Shown one piece after another: positions 1 through 8,342 of a stretch of DNA of 64,000 nt; the first letter of the stretch is position 1; every line of letters begins with the position of its first letter. The position numbers were made by a program, and so were the translations under genes. The notes under the pieces were generated by a model. That model was not told the DNA's origin, ran no database searches, and was given only the letters and a program-made list of their open reading frames with translations. The DNA comes from Paenibacillus farraposensis (lineage in GTDB: Bacteria; Bacillota; Bacilli; Paenibacillales; Paenibacillaceae), in NCBI RefSeq assembly GCF_020736845.1, contig NZ_JAFFQR010000112.1:1-64000 (forward strand), written 5' to 3'.

Positions 1-418
1 CCTCTTCGACATTCACCTTTTCAGCAACCGTATCTCGGATAGCCGTGATCACCATTTGCAGCAGCTCATTAATTTCCACCTGGCTTTGCTGAAACTCCGT
101 TACAATCGGAATTCCGTCGAGCTCTTCCTGCAGTTCCTGAAGCTCGGCCTCGATTTGGGCGATCATTTTTTGATTCTTCAAGGATTCAAACGCTACAATT
201 TCCTTTTGCTTTTTCTTCATCGCTGCAATCAGTTGCTGGATGCGCTGATGATTCCGAATCTTTTCTTCGGCTCTCCGAAAAATCTGCACTTCCCCACTGT
301 TGCCCAAAATATCTGCCAGCTCTTTAGCTTTTGCCAATATCATATCGCGATTGACCAAATGATCATGCGGGCGCGCCGCTGATTGAAGTCCTGTTTCTTG
401 CAACCGCTCCTCTGTCAC
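1..418 (-). CDS. ricA: RicA (YmcA), RicAFT complex subunit, 3' end outside window
   Basis: Small helical protein of the YlbF/YmcA family. In B. subtilis RicA acts with RicF and RicT as a complex that binds RNase Y and promotes maturation of operon mRNAs, and affects biofilm, competence and sporulation. About 139 codons are visible and run off the window edge, so only the last few residues are likely missing (B. subtilis RicA is about 143 aa). The segments EVQIFRRAEEKI and IPIVTEFQQSQVEINELLQ match the family. The start is a GTG at 418, 9 nt after AAGGAG; an ATG at 425 is out of frame and meets a stop after 20 codons. It follows miaB by 82 nt, as in Bacillus. The name rests on recalled family sequence. 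Confidence 0.85.
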   Translation of the reverse strand, partial: MTEERLQETGLQSAARPHDHLVNRDMILAKAKELADILGNSGEVQIFRRAEEKIRNHQRIQQLIAAMKKKQKEIVAFESLKNQKMIAQIEAELQELQEELDGIPIVTEFQQSQVEINELLQMVITAIRDTVAEKVNVEE

Positions 419-500
419 TGTCCATCGCTCCTTTTTTCTTACTTGGACGGTATGCACGCGTTACTTGCACTCATTCGCATACAGCCGGTCAGAATATTTT

Positions 501-2054
501 TTATCCATTTACCGCAACTGCCGTTTGAACAAGCTCACCCTTGATGTAGAAGGTCATCGGCTCTGTAATTTTCACTTGGACAAATGAACCAATCAGATCC
601 TTGGAGCCTTCAAAATGCACAAGCTTATTGGAACGGGTTCGTCCGGAAAGCACCTCGCTGTTATTTTTGCTTTCACCTTCCACCAATACCTCAACAACCT
701 CGCCCTTCAGCCTGCTATTAAAGCGAAGACTGTTTTCATTCACGACTTGATTCAGGCGCTGAAGACGCTCTTTTTTGACTTCCATAGGTACATTATCCTC
801 CATAGAAGCCGCTGGTGTACCTTCACGTGGTGAATAGATGAATGTGTAGGCGAAATCGTATCCGACTTCGCGCACAAGGGATAGTGTATCTTCAAACTGT
901 TCGTCTGTCTCACCCGGAAAACCTACAATGATATCCGTTGTCAAAGAGACATTCGGAACAGCCGCTTTGATCTTCGCTGCCAGTTCTAGAACACGCTCAC
1001 GAGTATATTTTCGGTTCATTTTCTTCAATATATCCGTATTACCTGATTGTACAGGCAGATGAATATGCTCCACCAGGTTGCCGCCCTTACCAAGCACCTC
1101 AACCAAATGGTCGTCAAAATCACGCGGATGTGATGTCGTAAAACGTACACGCGGGATGTTGATCTTGCGCATATCATCCATCAGATCTCCGAACCTGTAG
1201 TTCATATCCTTCAGATCCTTGCCGTAAGCATTGACATTCTGCCCCAGCAAGGTAATCTCTTTAAAGCCTTGACGAGCCAAATCCCGTACCTCGGCAATCA
1301 CATCCTCAGGGCGGCGGCTTCTTTCCTTACCACGTGTAAAGGGGACGATGCAATAAGTGCAAAATTTATCACAACCGTACATGATATTGACCCAAGCCCG
1401 CATGCCTTCACGCTTCTTCGGCAGGTTTTCGATAATGTCGCCTTCCTTGGACCACACCTCAACCACCATTTCTTTACTAAAGAGTGCTTCCTTGATAAGT
1501 TGAGGCAAGCGGTGAATATTATGGGTTCCGAAAATCATATCGACAAAACCGTGTTTTTGCATAATCCGGTTAACGACATTCTCTTCCTGCGACATACAGC
1601 CACATACGCCAAGCAGCATACCCGGCTTTTCTGTTTTGAGATGCTTGAGATGACCCAACTCGCCAAACACCTTATCCTCTGCGTTTTCACGGATTGCACA
1701 GGTATTCAGGAGGATGATGTCTGCTTCCTTGCGATCCTCAGTTGCCCGGTAACCCATTTGCTCCAGCAAGCCTTTGATAGTTTCGGTATCATGCTCATTC
1801 ATCTGGCAACCAAATGTATAAACGATATAATGTTTTCCTTCACCGATATGCTTTAGCTCGTCCGGAACTGCATTATCATATAATACTTGTACGTCTTCTT
1901 TACCGCGCTGCTTTTCTTTTCTATGGTTCGGCTCCGCCATAATATTGATTTCACGTCCGCGAATGCGGATTTTTTTGCTATGCTCATCTTGAGAAATAAT
2001 CTTTGCATCCGAGAAATCAAAATATTTGGAGTAATCTTTTGTTTCCTTCGCCAT
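501..2054 (-). CDS. miaB: tRNA-2-methylthio-N6-dimethylallyladenosine synthase
   Basis: Radical-SAM methylthiotransferase that converts i6A37 to ms2i6A37 in tRNAs reading UNN codons. The 517-aa protein shows, in order, a charged N-terminal extension, the UPF0004 domain beginning [11 protein letters not shown] (about residue 80) with further cysteines in NTCAIRE and GVCGCMS for the auxiliary 4Fe-4S cluster, the radical-SAM motif [10 protein letters not shown] (CxxxCxxC, about residue 228), and a C-terminal TRAM RNA-binding domain. Length is the Firmicute norm. The ATG follows AAGGAGTGACCAAGGA. A promoter with an extended -10 lies at 2177-2185, and ricA follows, so the two are probably cotranscribed. 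No missing residues were noticed. Confidence 0.97.
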   Translation of the reverse strand: MAKETKDYSKYFDFSDAKIISQDEHSKKIRIRGREINIMAEPNHRKEKQRGKEDVQVLYDNAVPDELKHIGEGKHYIVYTFGCQMNEHDTETIKGLLEQMGYRATEDRKEADIILLNTCAIRENAEDKVFGELGHLKHLKTEKPGMLLGVCGCMSQEENVVNRIMQKHGFVDMIFGTHNIHRLPQLIKEALFSKEMVVEVWSKEGDIIENLPKKREGMRAWVNIMYGCDKFCTYCIVPFTRGKERSRRPEDVIAEVRDLARQGFKEITLLGQNVNAYGKDLKDMNYRFGDLMDDMRKINIPRVRFTTSHPRDFDDHLVEVLGKGGNLVEHIHLPVQSGNTDILKKMNRKYTRERVLELAAKIKAAVPNVSLTTDIIVGFPGETDEQFEDTLSLVREVGYDFAYTFIYSPREGTPAASMEDNVPMEVKKERLQRLNQVVNENSLRFNSRLKGEVVEVLVEGESKNNSEVLSGRTRSNKLVHFEGSKDLIGSFVQVKITEPMTFYIKGELVQTAVAVNG

Positions 2055-2176
2055 TCCTTGGTCACTCCTTACACCATCTATTTCACGCCATCTGCGTTTT
2101 TGCTATATCCTTATGCACGGGTAAATTCTTTTACGCCTGTGTCCATTAAAATCCTTTGAAAAAGGCATTACACTAA

Positions 2177-2185
2177 ATTATAGCA
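2177..2185 (-). promoter_or_regulatory. SigA promoter of miaB (extended -10)
   Basis: The minus strand reads TGCTATAAT, a TGn extended -10 followed by a perfect TATAAT (2182-2177). The matching -35 position (TGGCGA at 17-nt spacing) is poor, which is typical of extended -10 promoters. It lies about 125 nt upstream of miaB. Confidence 0.6.
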
Positions 2186-2293
2186 TGATTTATACAGCAT
2201 CGCCATAGATCAGCTGCAGACGTCAGATCGCTGCCGTGTGAACGCATAATCTTGTATGTATAAGTTAAGCTATATGGATTCTCATATGTAAAA

Positions 2294-2323
2294 AGCCCGA
2301 CTCTCTTGGGTAAGAATCGGGCT
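2294..2323 (-). terminator. Intrinsic terminator after pduL
   Basis: On the minus strand the 7-bp arms AGCCCGA and TCGGGCT enclose a 16-nt loop and are followed by a T-run. The hairpin sits 36 nt beyond the pduL stop codon. Confidence 0.8.
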
Positions 2324-2358
2324 CTCTAAGCCTAAGCTAACGGCATCAAATACGAATA

Positions 2359-2931
2359 TTAGTCAACGATTTCAGCGCTGTCACCGTTTTTCACGCCGGC
2401 TGCGTTCGCTTCGTCCGTATCAATGTGCATATCCAGAGCAAAGGAATCAGATACACGTGCAATAACATTCTCAAATACAACACCACGTTCGCCGCCAACA
2501 CGTACTTTCAGTAGCTGCTTGTCCTTAATATCCCATTTAGCAGCGTCGGATGTATGGAAATGAATATGGCGGGCAGCAACAATTACGCCCTCTTTCAGTT
2601 CCACTTCTCCGGCTGGTCCTTTTACCGTAATTCCTGGTGTACCTTCAATACTGCCAGATTCGCGCACAGGTGCTTTTACACCAATTGCAAAGGAATCTGT
2701 ACTGGAGATTTCGAGCTGGGAAGCTGGGCGAGCTGGTCCTAAAATACGAACCTTATCAAATTGGCCCTTGGAGCCAATTACAGCTACCGTTTCATTTGCA
2801 GCAAATTGTCCTGGCTGAGACAAAGGTTTAAATTCAGTCAATTGATAGCCTGCTCCAAACAAAATTTCAATGTGCTCTTGAGTCAGGTGAATATGACGTG
2901 CGGAAACGCCGACAGGTACGATTTTATTCAT
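2359..2931 (-). CDS. pduL: PduL-type phosphate acyltransferase
   Basis: PduL family enzyme that interconverts acyl-CoA and acyl-phosphate (propanoyl or acetyl); it is evolutionarily unrelated to Pta. The 190-aa protein has the two PduL beta-barrel repeats, with the metal-binding HxH motifs in VGVSARHIHLT near the N-terminus and VAARHIHFHT in the middle, and a conserved basic stretch LKVRVGGERGVVFENV. It starts directly at the first barrel and lacks the N-terminal encapsulation peptide of microcompartment PduLs, and no shell proteins occur nearby. It is therefore probably a cytosolic acetate/propionate-metabolism enzyme. It stands alone with its own -10 (2979-2984) and terminator. The substrate cannot be told from sequence. 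Confidence 0.9.
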   Translation of the reverse strand: MNKIVPVGVSARHIHLTQEHIEILFGAGYQLTEFKPLSQPGQFAANETVAVIGSKGQFDKVRILGPARPASQLEISSTDSFAIGVKAPVRESGSIEGTPGITVKGPAGEVELKEGVIVAARHIHFHTSDAAKWDIKDKQLLKVRVGGERGVVFENVIARVSDSFALDMHIDTDEANAAGVKNGDSAEIVD

Positions 2932-2978
2932 CGTAAGGTCACTCCTTTTTCTCTATACAATACTTTACACACCTAGCT

Positions 2979-2984
2979 ATTATA
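2979..2984 (-). promoter_or_regulatory. Probable SigA -10 of pduL
   Basis: A perfect TATAAT is read at 2984-2979 on the minus strand, 48 nt upstream of the pduL start. No good -35 is seen at 16-18 nt spacing, so an activator or an element I cannot recognise may help. Confidence 0.45.
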
Positions 2985-3088
2985 CTCCTATTTCGCCAAG
3001 AAAGAAAAGGAAAGCGACACAAAGTTCCTATTTTCGCCGTATTTAGTCTAGCGTTTTGTTCTATATTTGTCGGCGGGAATCCAATCAT

Positions 3089-4105
3089 TCAGGAAGAGCT
3101 TTTAGAGGGCAGATTAGTTTGCAAATAATGGAGCGCATTTTCTCCCAGCCAACCTTTGACCATCTCCTCAGAATAATGCTTTAATAGCAACTCTGCAAAA
3201 GCGGGATATTTCCCCGGGTGCTCCAATCCCTCTACATGATGTTCGATCCCGTCAAAATCGGAGCCGAACATCAAATGCCGTGCACCACCCAAGGCACAAA
3301 TATGTTCAATATGCAGCAGCAGATCCTCCGCGGTCACCGTCCCCTGCTCCTTGATAAACATCGTAACGAAGGTCAGGCCAATCCGCCCGTTACGTGAGAT
3401 CAGTGCACGAACCTGATCATCCTGCAGATTGCGCGGATGTGAGCATACGGTAAAAGCATTGGAATGCGAGGCAATGGGCGGTAAAGCTGCCTGCTCCAGC
3501 ACCTCCCAAAACCCCCGTACAGACAAATGCGACACATCCAGCAGCAATCCCAGCTCATTACAGCGCTTGACCAACTCATGCCCTTTACGGGTCAGGCCGC
3601 CCCCTCTTTGTTCCATAATGCCATCGGCCGCCCAGTTTGCATAATTCCAGGTTAATCCCATTAACCGTATTCCCATGGCATAACACAATTCTGCATACAA
3701 TGGATTCCCTTCGAGCGCGTCAGCCCCCTCCAATGAGAGCAAAGCCCAGGGCGAGCGGGTTTGATGCATCCCGCTACCATCCGTACGTGGCAGCTTATCT
3801 GGTGCTTCATCTTTATTTTCCAAGTCTTCCCGCCACAGCAATGGTCTGAGTCCACCTGAGGAAGAGAGGATATGCTGCCTGAACAGCTCAATTTGCCGAA
3901 CTACATGCTCAAATCTTGGCGTACCCAATACCTGTGATATATATATTGCGAACGTTTGCAGCTGCACATGGCCTTCAAGCAAGCTCTCCTTTGTGACATC
4001 AAGCGAAAGATGACTGAAATCTACCTGCGAATTAAGCTGCATTTTACTCAATACATCACAATGAAAATCCACAACTGGCCGTTTTGCTTTTAGCTTATCG
4101 TTCAT
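3089..4105 (-). CDS. Membrane-dipeptidase family (M19) metallopeptidase
   Basis: Zinc dipeptidase of the renal dipeptidase/M19 family, cleaving dipeptides and possibly D-amino-acid-containing ones. The 338-aa protein has the binuclear-zinc ligands of the family: HxD in VDFHCDVL near residue 15, the DVSHLS and IASHSN histidines, and the FGSDFDG aspartates. No signal peptide is visible, so it is probably cytoplasmic. The reading frame is open back to 4189, but that would cross the spoVS terminator; the ATG at 4105 is preceded by GGAGGTAAGGGT and begins MNDKLKAKR. It occupies the space where B. subtilis has tdh-kbl. The physiological substrate is unknown. Confidence 0.9.
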   Translation of the reverse strand: MNDKLKAKRPVVDFHCDVLSKMQLNSQVDFSHLSLDVTKESLLEGHVQLQTFAIYISQVLGTPRFEHVVRQIELFRQHILSSSGGLRPLLWREDLENKDEAPDKLPRTDGSGMHQTRSPWALLSLEGADALEGNPLYAELCYAMGIRLMGLTWNYANWAADGIMEQRGGGLTRKGHELVKRCNELGLLLDVSHLSVRGFWEVLEQAALPPIASHSNAFTVCSHPRNLQDDQVRALISRNGRIGLTFVTMFIKEQGTVTAEDLLLHIEHICALGGARHLMFGSDFDGIEHHVEGLEHPGKYPAFAELLLKHYSEEMVKGWLGENALHYLQTNLPSKSSS

Positions 4106-4151
4106 ACCCTTACCTCCATTTATAACTTGAAGCAGTGGCAATCCGTAATGC

Positions 4152-4181
4152 AAAAAAACCCGTTTACGCATCGTAAACAGG
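4152..4181 (-). terminator. Intrinsic terminator after spoVS
   Basis: The minus strand reads CCTGTTTACG-ATG-CGTAAACGGG followed by seven T. This is a 10-bp stem with one G-T pair and a 3-nt loop, 18 nt beyond the spoVS stop. It separates spoVS from the dipeptidase gene. Confidence 0.88.
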
Positions 4182-4199
4182 CTCAGCAACTTCCATTTA

Positions 4200-4460
4200 T
4201 TATCTTGGCTCTACAATCAATTTAATTGCAGTACGATCTTCTCCGTCAATAACAATGTCTGTAAAAGCAGGAATACAAATCAAATCCACTCCGCTTGGTG
4301 CGACAAATCCCCGGGCAATGGCAACCGCTTTAATGGCTTGGTTTAGTGCACCCGCTCCAATCGCCTGCAATTCTGCGTTCCCGCGCTCACGCAATACGCC
4401 TGCAAGGGCACCAGCAACTGAATTGGGATTGGATTTTGCTGATACTTTTAATACATCCAT
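4200..4460 (-). CDS. spoVS: Stage V sporulation protein S
   Basis: SpoVS is an 86-aa Alba-like nucleic-acid-associated protein. In B. subtilis it is needed for the late stages of spore coat and cortex formation and influences septation. The sequence MDVLKVSAKSNPNSVAGALAG and the end DRTAIKLIVEPR are near-invariant in the family, and the length is exact. The ATG follows GGGGAGGT. A SigH-type promoter stands about 55 nt upstream, matching the known SigH control of B. subtilis spoVS, and a strong terminator follows. It is therefore monocistronic. Confidence 0.98.
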   Translation of the reverse strand: MDVLKVSAKSNPNSVAGALAGVLRERGNAELQAIGAGALNQAIKAVAIARGFVAPSGVDLICIPAFTDIVIDGEDRTAIKLIVEPR

Positions 4461-4512
4461 AGTAAGTACCTCCCCTGGGAATGATGATGGCTTGATTCCA
4501 CTATTAGATGTT

Positions 4513-4537
4513 ATTCGAGAATCAGCAAAAAATTCCT
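4513..4537 (-). promoter_or_regulatory. SigH-type promoter of spoVS
   Basis: The minus strand reads AGGAATT (4537-4531) and GAAT (4516-4513) with 14 nt between them. This equals the consensus RnAGGAwww-N11-RnnGAAT, except that the first R of the -10 is C. It lies 53 nt upstream of the spoVS ATG. SigH drives spoVS in B. subtilis, so function and motif agree. Confidence 0.7.
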
Positions 4538-4589
4538 GCTTTTTGGTGGCCCTTTTCCTTATTGTTTCCTTAAATAGCTTGCAAAAAGG

Positions 4590-5384
4590 TTAATCCATCC
4601 GCCATTCATCTTCTTTAAGCCTGATTTTCTGAATTTTACGGGCTTTTCCATCGTGGTCATCCAGTTCTACACTGATGGCATGAAAGTGCCATTTGCCCAT
4701 GTCTACTTGAAAACGCACCGGCAGCTGTGTCTTGAATTTCTGAAGCACAGCCTCTTTTTGCATACCGAGCACACCCTCATAGGGGCCTACCATTCCTGCA
4801 TCTGTCTGATACGCCGTTCCTTGCGGCAAAATGGTATCATCATTACTTTGTACATGTGTATGTGTACCCACTACAATGGAAGCACGTCCATCCAAATGCC
4901 AGCCCATCGCGATTTTCTCCGAGGTTGCTTCGGCATGAAAATCGACCAGTATATGCTTATGTTTCTTGCGCAGCTCATCTACAATTTCATCTGCTGCACG
5001 GAAAGGGCAGTCAATTGCCGGTAAAAAGGTTCTGCCTTGCAAATTAACGATGGCCAGCTCTTTTCCTCCACCTTTTACAACGGTATATCCGCGTCCCGGC
5101 GTTCCAGGTGGAAAGTTAGCCGGACGTATAATACGCGGCTCGTCATCTATAAAATCAAATATTTCCTTATTGTCCCATGTATGGTTCCCCATCGTAATCC
5201 CATGAACGCCCCAATCAAAAAACTCTCTGGCGATGGTTGCGGTAATCCCTCTTCCCGCAGCCGCATTTTCTCCGTTAACAATAATAACGTGCGGGTTATA
5301 TTTTGATTTTAACGAAGGCAGATTTTCCTTCAGTGCCTTTCTCCCTACGCTGCCGACGATGTCTCCAATAAATAATACGTTGAT
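4590..5384 (-). CDS. ymdB: YmdB metallophosphoesterase (ATC start)
   Basis: Calcineurin-like phosphoesterase that in B. subtilis hydrolyses 2',3'-cAMP and controls the biofilm/motility decision. Read from 5384 the product is 264 aa, equal to the B. subtilis protein. Motifs are LFIGDIVGSVGR (metal-binding D), VNGENAA, ITMGNHTWD, FHAEATSEK and VVGTHTHVQ. There is no ATG, GTG or TTG in frame between the upstream stop (TAG at 5400) and the internal Met in TMGNHTW about 65 codons later. ATC at 5384-5382 sits where homologues have Met and lies 6 nt after AGGGAGGG. A C-for-G sequence error or point mutation (ATG to ATC) is the alternative. A hairpin separates it from rny upstream. Confidence 0.93.
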   Translation of the reverse strand: MNVLFIGDIVGSVGRKALKENLPSLKSKYNPHVIIVNGENAAAGRGITATIAREFFDWGVHGITMGNHTWDNKEIFDFIDDEPRIIRPANFPPGTPGRGYTVVKGGGKELAIVNLQGRTFLPAIDCPFRAADEIVDELRKKHKHILVDFHAEATSEKIAMGWHLDGRASIVVGTHTHVQSNDDTILPQGTAYQTDAGMVGPYEGVLGMQKEAVLQKFKTQLPVRFQVDMGKWHFHAISVELDDHDGKARKIQKIRLKEDEWRMD

Positions 5385-5415
5385 AAGAAGCCCTCCCTAG
5401 TCTGCCTTACATAAT

Positions 5416-5446
5416 AAAAGTGGCCCTACAAGCAGCGGCCACTTTT
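5416..5446 (-). terminator. Terminator between rny and ymdB
   Basis: The arms AAAAGTGGCC and GGCCACTTTT (10 bp, perfect) enclose an 11-nt loop, with T-rich sequence on both strands. It could work in either direction. It lies 14 nt beyond the rny stop. Confidence 0.8.
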
Positions 5447-5459
5447 CAATAAAATGCTT

Positions 5460-7004
5460 TTATTTTGCGTATTCTACCGCGCGGGTCTCGCGAATAACGG
5501 TAACCTTGATATGTCCAGGATAGTCTAGTTCATTTTCAATCGTTTTCGTAATATCGCGGGCCAGTCGGAATGCTTCCGCATCATCAATTTTCTCTGGCTG
5601 TACCATGACGCGAACTTCACGTCCGGCTTGAATCGCGTATGATTTTTCAACACCTTCAAAAGACTCGGATATGCGTTCCAGCTTCTCAAGACGACGGATA
5701 TACGTCTCAAGCGTTTCACGCCGCGCTCCCGGTCTTGCGGCTGACAGAGCATCTGCTGCCCCGACCAGCATGGCGATCACTGAAGTCGCTTCGCAGTCGC
5801 CGTGATGTGAAGCAATGCTGTTGATGACGACCGGGTGTTCCTTGTATTTCTTCGCCAGTTCCACGCCAATTTCAACGTGTGATCCTTCCACTTCGTGATC
5901 CAGCGCCTTCCCGATGTCATGCAGCAATCCTGCCCGTCTTGCCAATACAACGTCCTCGCCCAGTTCTCCGGCCATCAGACCTGCCAAGTATGCAACTTCC
6001 ATCGAGTGCTTTAAAACGTTTTGTCCGTAACTTGTACGGAACTTGAGCCGTCCCAAAATTTTGATTAGATCCGGATGCAGGCTATGCACGCCTACCTCAA
6101 AGGTGGCTTGCTCGCCATATTCGCGAATTCGTTCGTCCACTTCTTTACGGGATTTCTCAACCATCTCTTCAATACGAGCCGGATGTATCCGTCCGTCCGC
6201 TACGAGCTTCTCAAGCGCAGTACGCGCAATCTCTCTACGAATCGGATCAAATCCGGACAAAATAACAGCTTCCGGCGTATCATCAATAATGAGATCAATT
6301 CCCGTAAGGGTTTCAAGCGCACGGATATTGCGGCCTTCACGCCCAATAATCCGCCCTTTCATTTCTTCGTTCGGCAACGTGACAACAGAAACCGTCGTTT
6401 CTGCTACATGGTCTGCCGCACAGCGTTGGATGGCCAGTGTGATGATCTCGCGAGACTTTTTGTCTGCCTCTTCTTTGGCCTGCTGCTCAATTTCCTTAAT
6501 CATCTGAGCTGTTTCGTGGCGAACCTCCTGCTCGACGTTGGTCAAAATAATGCTCCTTGCATCCTCCATCGTCAGGTTGGATATACGCTCCAGCTCAGTA
6601 ACCTGGCTCTTGTAAATCAACTCAATTTGCTGTTGGGTTTCATCGATTCGTTTCTCTTTGTTAACCACTTGTTCTTCTTTGCGTTCCAGCGATTCCAATT
6701 TTTTATCCAGCGATTCTTCTTTTTGCAGCAATCTTCGTTCTTGTCGTTGAATTTCATTACGACGTTCACGAGTTTCTTTTTCAGCTTCGGCACGAATGCG
6801 GTGAATTTCATCTTTCGCTTCCAATACCGTTTCCTTCTTCAGTGCTTCCGCTTCTTTTTTCGCGTTCTCCACGATTTGCGCAGCAGCTTCTTCCGCACTG
6901 GAGATTTTAGCTTCTGCAATAGATTTGCGAATAAAATAACCAACCCCGAACCCAAAGAATAACGCGGCTACAGCAACGAGAACGAACCAGATCGCAGTCA
7001 CCAT
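5460..7004 (-). CDS. rny: Ribonuclease Y
   Basis: Membrane-anchored endoribonuclease that starts bulk mRNA decay in Firmicutes. The 514-aa protein has an N-terminal transmembrane helix ([22 protein letters not shown]), a long charged coiled coil to about residue 200, a KH domain ([15 protein letters not shown]), and an HD domain with its metal motif [12 protein letters not shown] and SHHGD. The C-terminus [25 protein letters not shown] segment is family-typical. The ATG at 7004 (MVTAIW) follows GGGGAGGTGAACAGT; the frame is open 20 codons further but without a site there. A SigA promoter lies at 7246-7275. ymdB follows, as in B. subtilis. Confidence 0.97.
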   Translation of the reverse strand: MVTAIWFVLVAVAALFFGFGVGYFIRKSIAEAKISSAEEAAAQIVENAKKEAEALKKETVLEAKDEIHRIRAEAEKETRERRNEIQRQERRLLQKEESLDKKLESLERKEEQVVNKEKRIDETQQQIELIYKSQVTELERISNLTMEDARSIILTNVEQEVRHETAQMIKEIEQQAKEEADKKSREIITLAIQRCAADHVAETTVSVVTLPNEEMKGRIIGREGRNIRALETLTGIDLIIDDTPEAVILSGFDPIRREIARTALEKLVADGRIHPARIEEMVEKSRKEVDERIREYGEQATFEVGVHSLHPDLIKILGRLKFRTSYGQNVLKHSMEVAYLAGLMAGELGEDVVLARRAGLLHDIGKALDHEVEGSHVEIGVELAKKYKEHPVVINSIASHHGDCEATSVIAMLVGAADALSAARPGARRETLETYIRRLEKLERISESFEGVEKSYAIQAGREVRVMVQPEKIDDAEAFRLARDITKTIENELDYPGHIKVTVIRETRAVEYAK

Positions 7005-7371
7005 ACTGTTCACCTCCCCGTTGGTTCCTCCAAGGCATTCCTTGGGACTTTTTTCATTTGTCATTTACTTTAATCGTCAAACTAAGATAACGACACAAGG
7101 TCGCTGCATTTCATATGCACATGCTTTCACATGTACAATTCCGCCTAGCATAGCGGCATCACTTGTTATTTGGCGATGAGAACTTACTGTGGATTCCGCT
7201 TTTTTGGAAGGAAAAAGGGCATTCCACAAGTATCGTTTCATGTATATTTTATTATTTGACAAATGGCATTGTCAAGGGAATGCAAACTTTAGTAGACTAC
7301 CATGCAGTTTCCATGAATAACCTGCCCGGGTCCGATCATCCCCAATGAATGGCCGACCGTGAACAACCATT
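7005..7371 (-). other. 367-nt gap between recX and rny
   Basis: It contains the rny promoter (7246-7275) and a roughly 230-nt rny leader. No convincing ORF is present: the longest minus-strand ORF (61 codons) has no ribosome site and no recognisable sequence. No terminator for recX was seen here, so recX transcripts may read into rny. Confidence 0.55.
7246..7275 (-). promoter_or_regulatory. SigA promoter of rny
   Basis: The minus strand has TTGACA (7275-7270) and TAAAAT (7251-7246) separated by 18 nt. It gives a long 5' UTR of about 230 nt before the rny ATG, which could allow autoregulation by RNase Y cleavage (inference). Confidence 0.65.
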
Positions 7372-8121
7372 TTATTCATCCCACTGCGATAACTCATCGT
7401 CATCATAAGCTCCGTTTTGCTCGGCCGCAGTGAGATGATTAACCACTCGGCGTGTCATATCATTCGAGTATCCGCGTCTCATCAGAAAAGGATACGTTTT
7501 CCTTTTTTTCTCTGTCACGTCACCACGTACTTGCTTCCACTTCTTACGTCCGATAACCAACGCGCTCTCCCATTCCTCGTTATCGGTGATCTCTCCTAAA
7601 GCTTCCCCGATAGAGGCTTTAGAGATGCCCTTTTGACGAAGCTCCTGCCTGACCCACACTTTCCCCCTACGTTGGCCCGTTACACGCTGTCTCGCCCACT
7701 GGCGTGCGTACAAATCATCATCTACGAGCCGTTCGCTTTCGAGTCGCATCAACACTTCATCTATCACAGCCTGATCCAGTTCCTTTTGCACTAATCGCTG
7801 CGCTATTTCCTGGCGTGTACGCGGCTTTCGCCCCAAATAGTAGAGCGCATACACATACCCCTGCTGCTTTTCATCTGCCAGAACGACGGCTTCCAATTCC
7901 GCTTTGTCGAACGACGTTCCTTTGAACATATTGTACTTGATCATTACATCTTCCAAGACAGACAGTGAATACGGGCCAAAATGAATGATGTATCTTCCGC
8001 GTTTGCGCCCCTGTCCCTGCTCCACTTTTGTAATCACTAATTCTTCATGATCCGGGAAGTGAGAAATCCCTTGCTGCTTATTTTCTTCCGAGGCATATTC
8101 TTCTTCATTATGGAATTGCAA
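7372..8121 (-). CDS. recX: Regulatory protein RecX
   Basis: RecX modulates RecA filaments during recombinational repair. The 249-aa protein has the three tandem three-helix RecX repeats, including YALYYLGRKPRTRQEIAQRL, VLMRLESERLVDDDLYARQWA and VRQELRQKGISKASI. The TTG at 8121 follows GTGAGGGG at 7 nt and is preferred; a GTG at 8136 in the same frame has no ribosome site. It lies about 220 nt downstream of recA beyond the recA terminator. In B. subtilis recX is elsewhere, whereas the recA-recX pairing here is as in many other bacteria. Confidence 0.9.
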   Translation of the reverse strand: MQFHNEEEYASEENKQQGISHFPDHEELVITKVEQGQGRKRGRYIIHFGPYSLSVLEDVMIKYNMFKGTSFDKAELEAVVLADEKQQGYVYALYYLGRKPRTRQEIAQRLVQKELDQAVIDEVLMRLESERLVDDDLYARQWARQRVTGQRRGKVWVRQELRQKGISKASIGEALGEITDNEEWESALVIGRKKWKQVRGDVTEKKRKTYPFLMRRGYSNDMTRRVVNHLTAAEQNGAYDDDELSQWDE

Positions 8122-8226
8122 TGTGCTTCCCCTCACTTTGAAAATTCACGAAAGCAAGCTGAGAACGCCTGCTGCGCAATAGTTGGATTCCGCTGAAAAG
8201 TTGTGCGATAAAGTCATGTACGATGC

Positions 8227-8255
8227 AAAAAAGGCCCTGCACAACCGTGCAGGGC
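8227..8255 (-). terminator. Terminator after recA
   Basis: GCCCTGCAC-GGTT-GTGCAGGGC is read on the minus strand, followed by CTTTTTT. It is a 9-bp perfect stem with a 4-nt loop, 88 nt beyond the recA stop. Confidence 0.92.
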
Positions 8256-8342
8256 ATCAGAATTATGCTATTCAAACGTAATATGCGATATACCTCTGAC
8301 CCCAGTCTACATCCCAGAGCAGAAGAAGAGATTCAGTCAAGC

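Larger units (their letters stand above)
2055..2358 (-). other. 304-nt gap between pduL and miaB
   Basis: No plausible gene is visible. The part nearest pduL holds its terminator hairpin (2294-2323) and the part nearest miaB holds a promoter (-10 at 2177-2182). The remainder, including a roughly 90-nt leader before miaB, shows no recognisable riboswitch or repeat. Confidence 0.6.

Noticed and set aside
2359..2931. Bacterial microcompartment locus suggested by pduL
   Set aside because: No shell proteins, aldehyde dehydrogenase or encapsulation peptide are present in the window.
6075..6962. Long plus-strand ORF (295 codons) opposite rny
   Set aside because: It is the antisense of the Glu/Lys-rich coiled coil, giving a Phe/Leu-rich nonsense protein with no ribosome site or family features.
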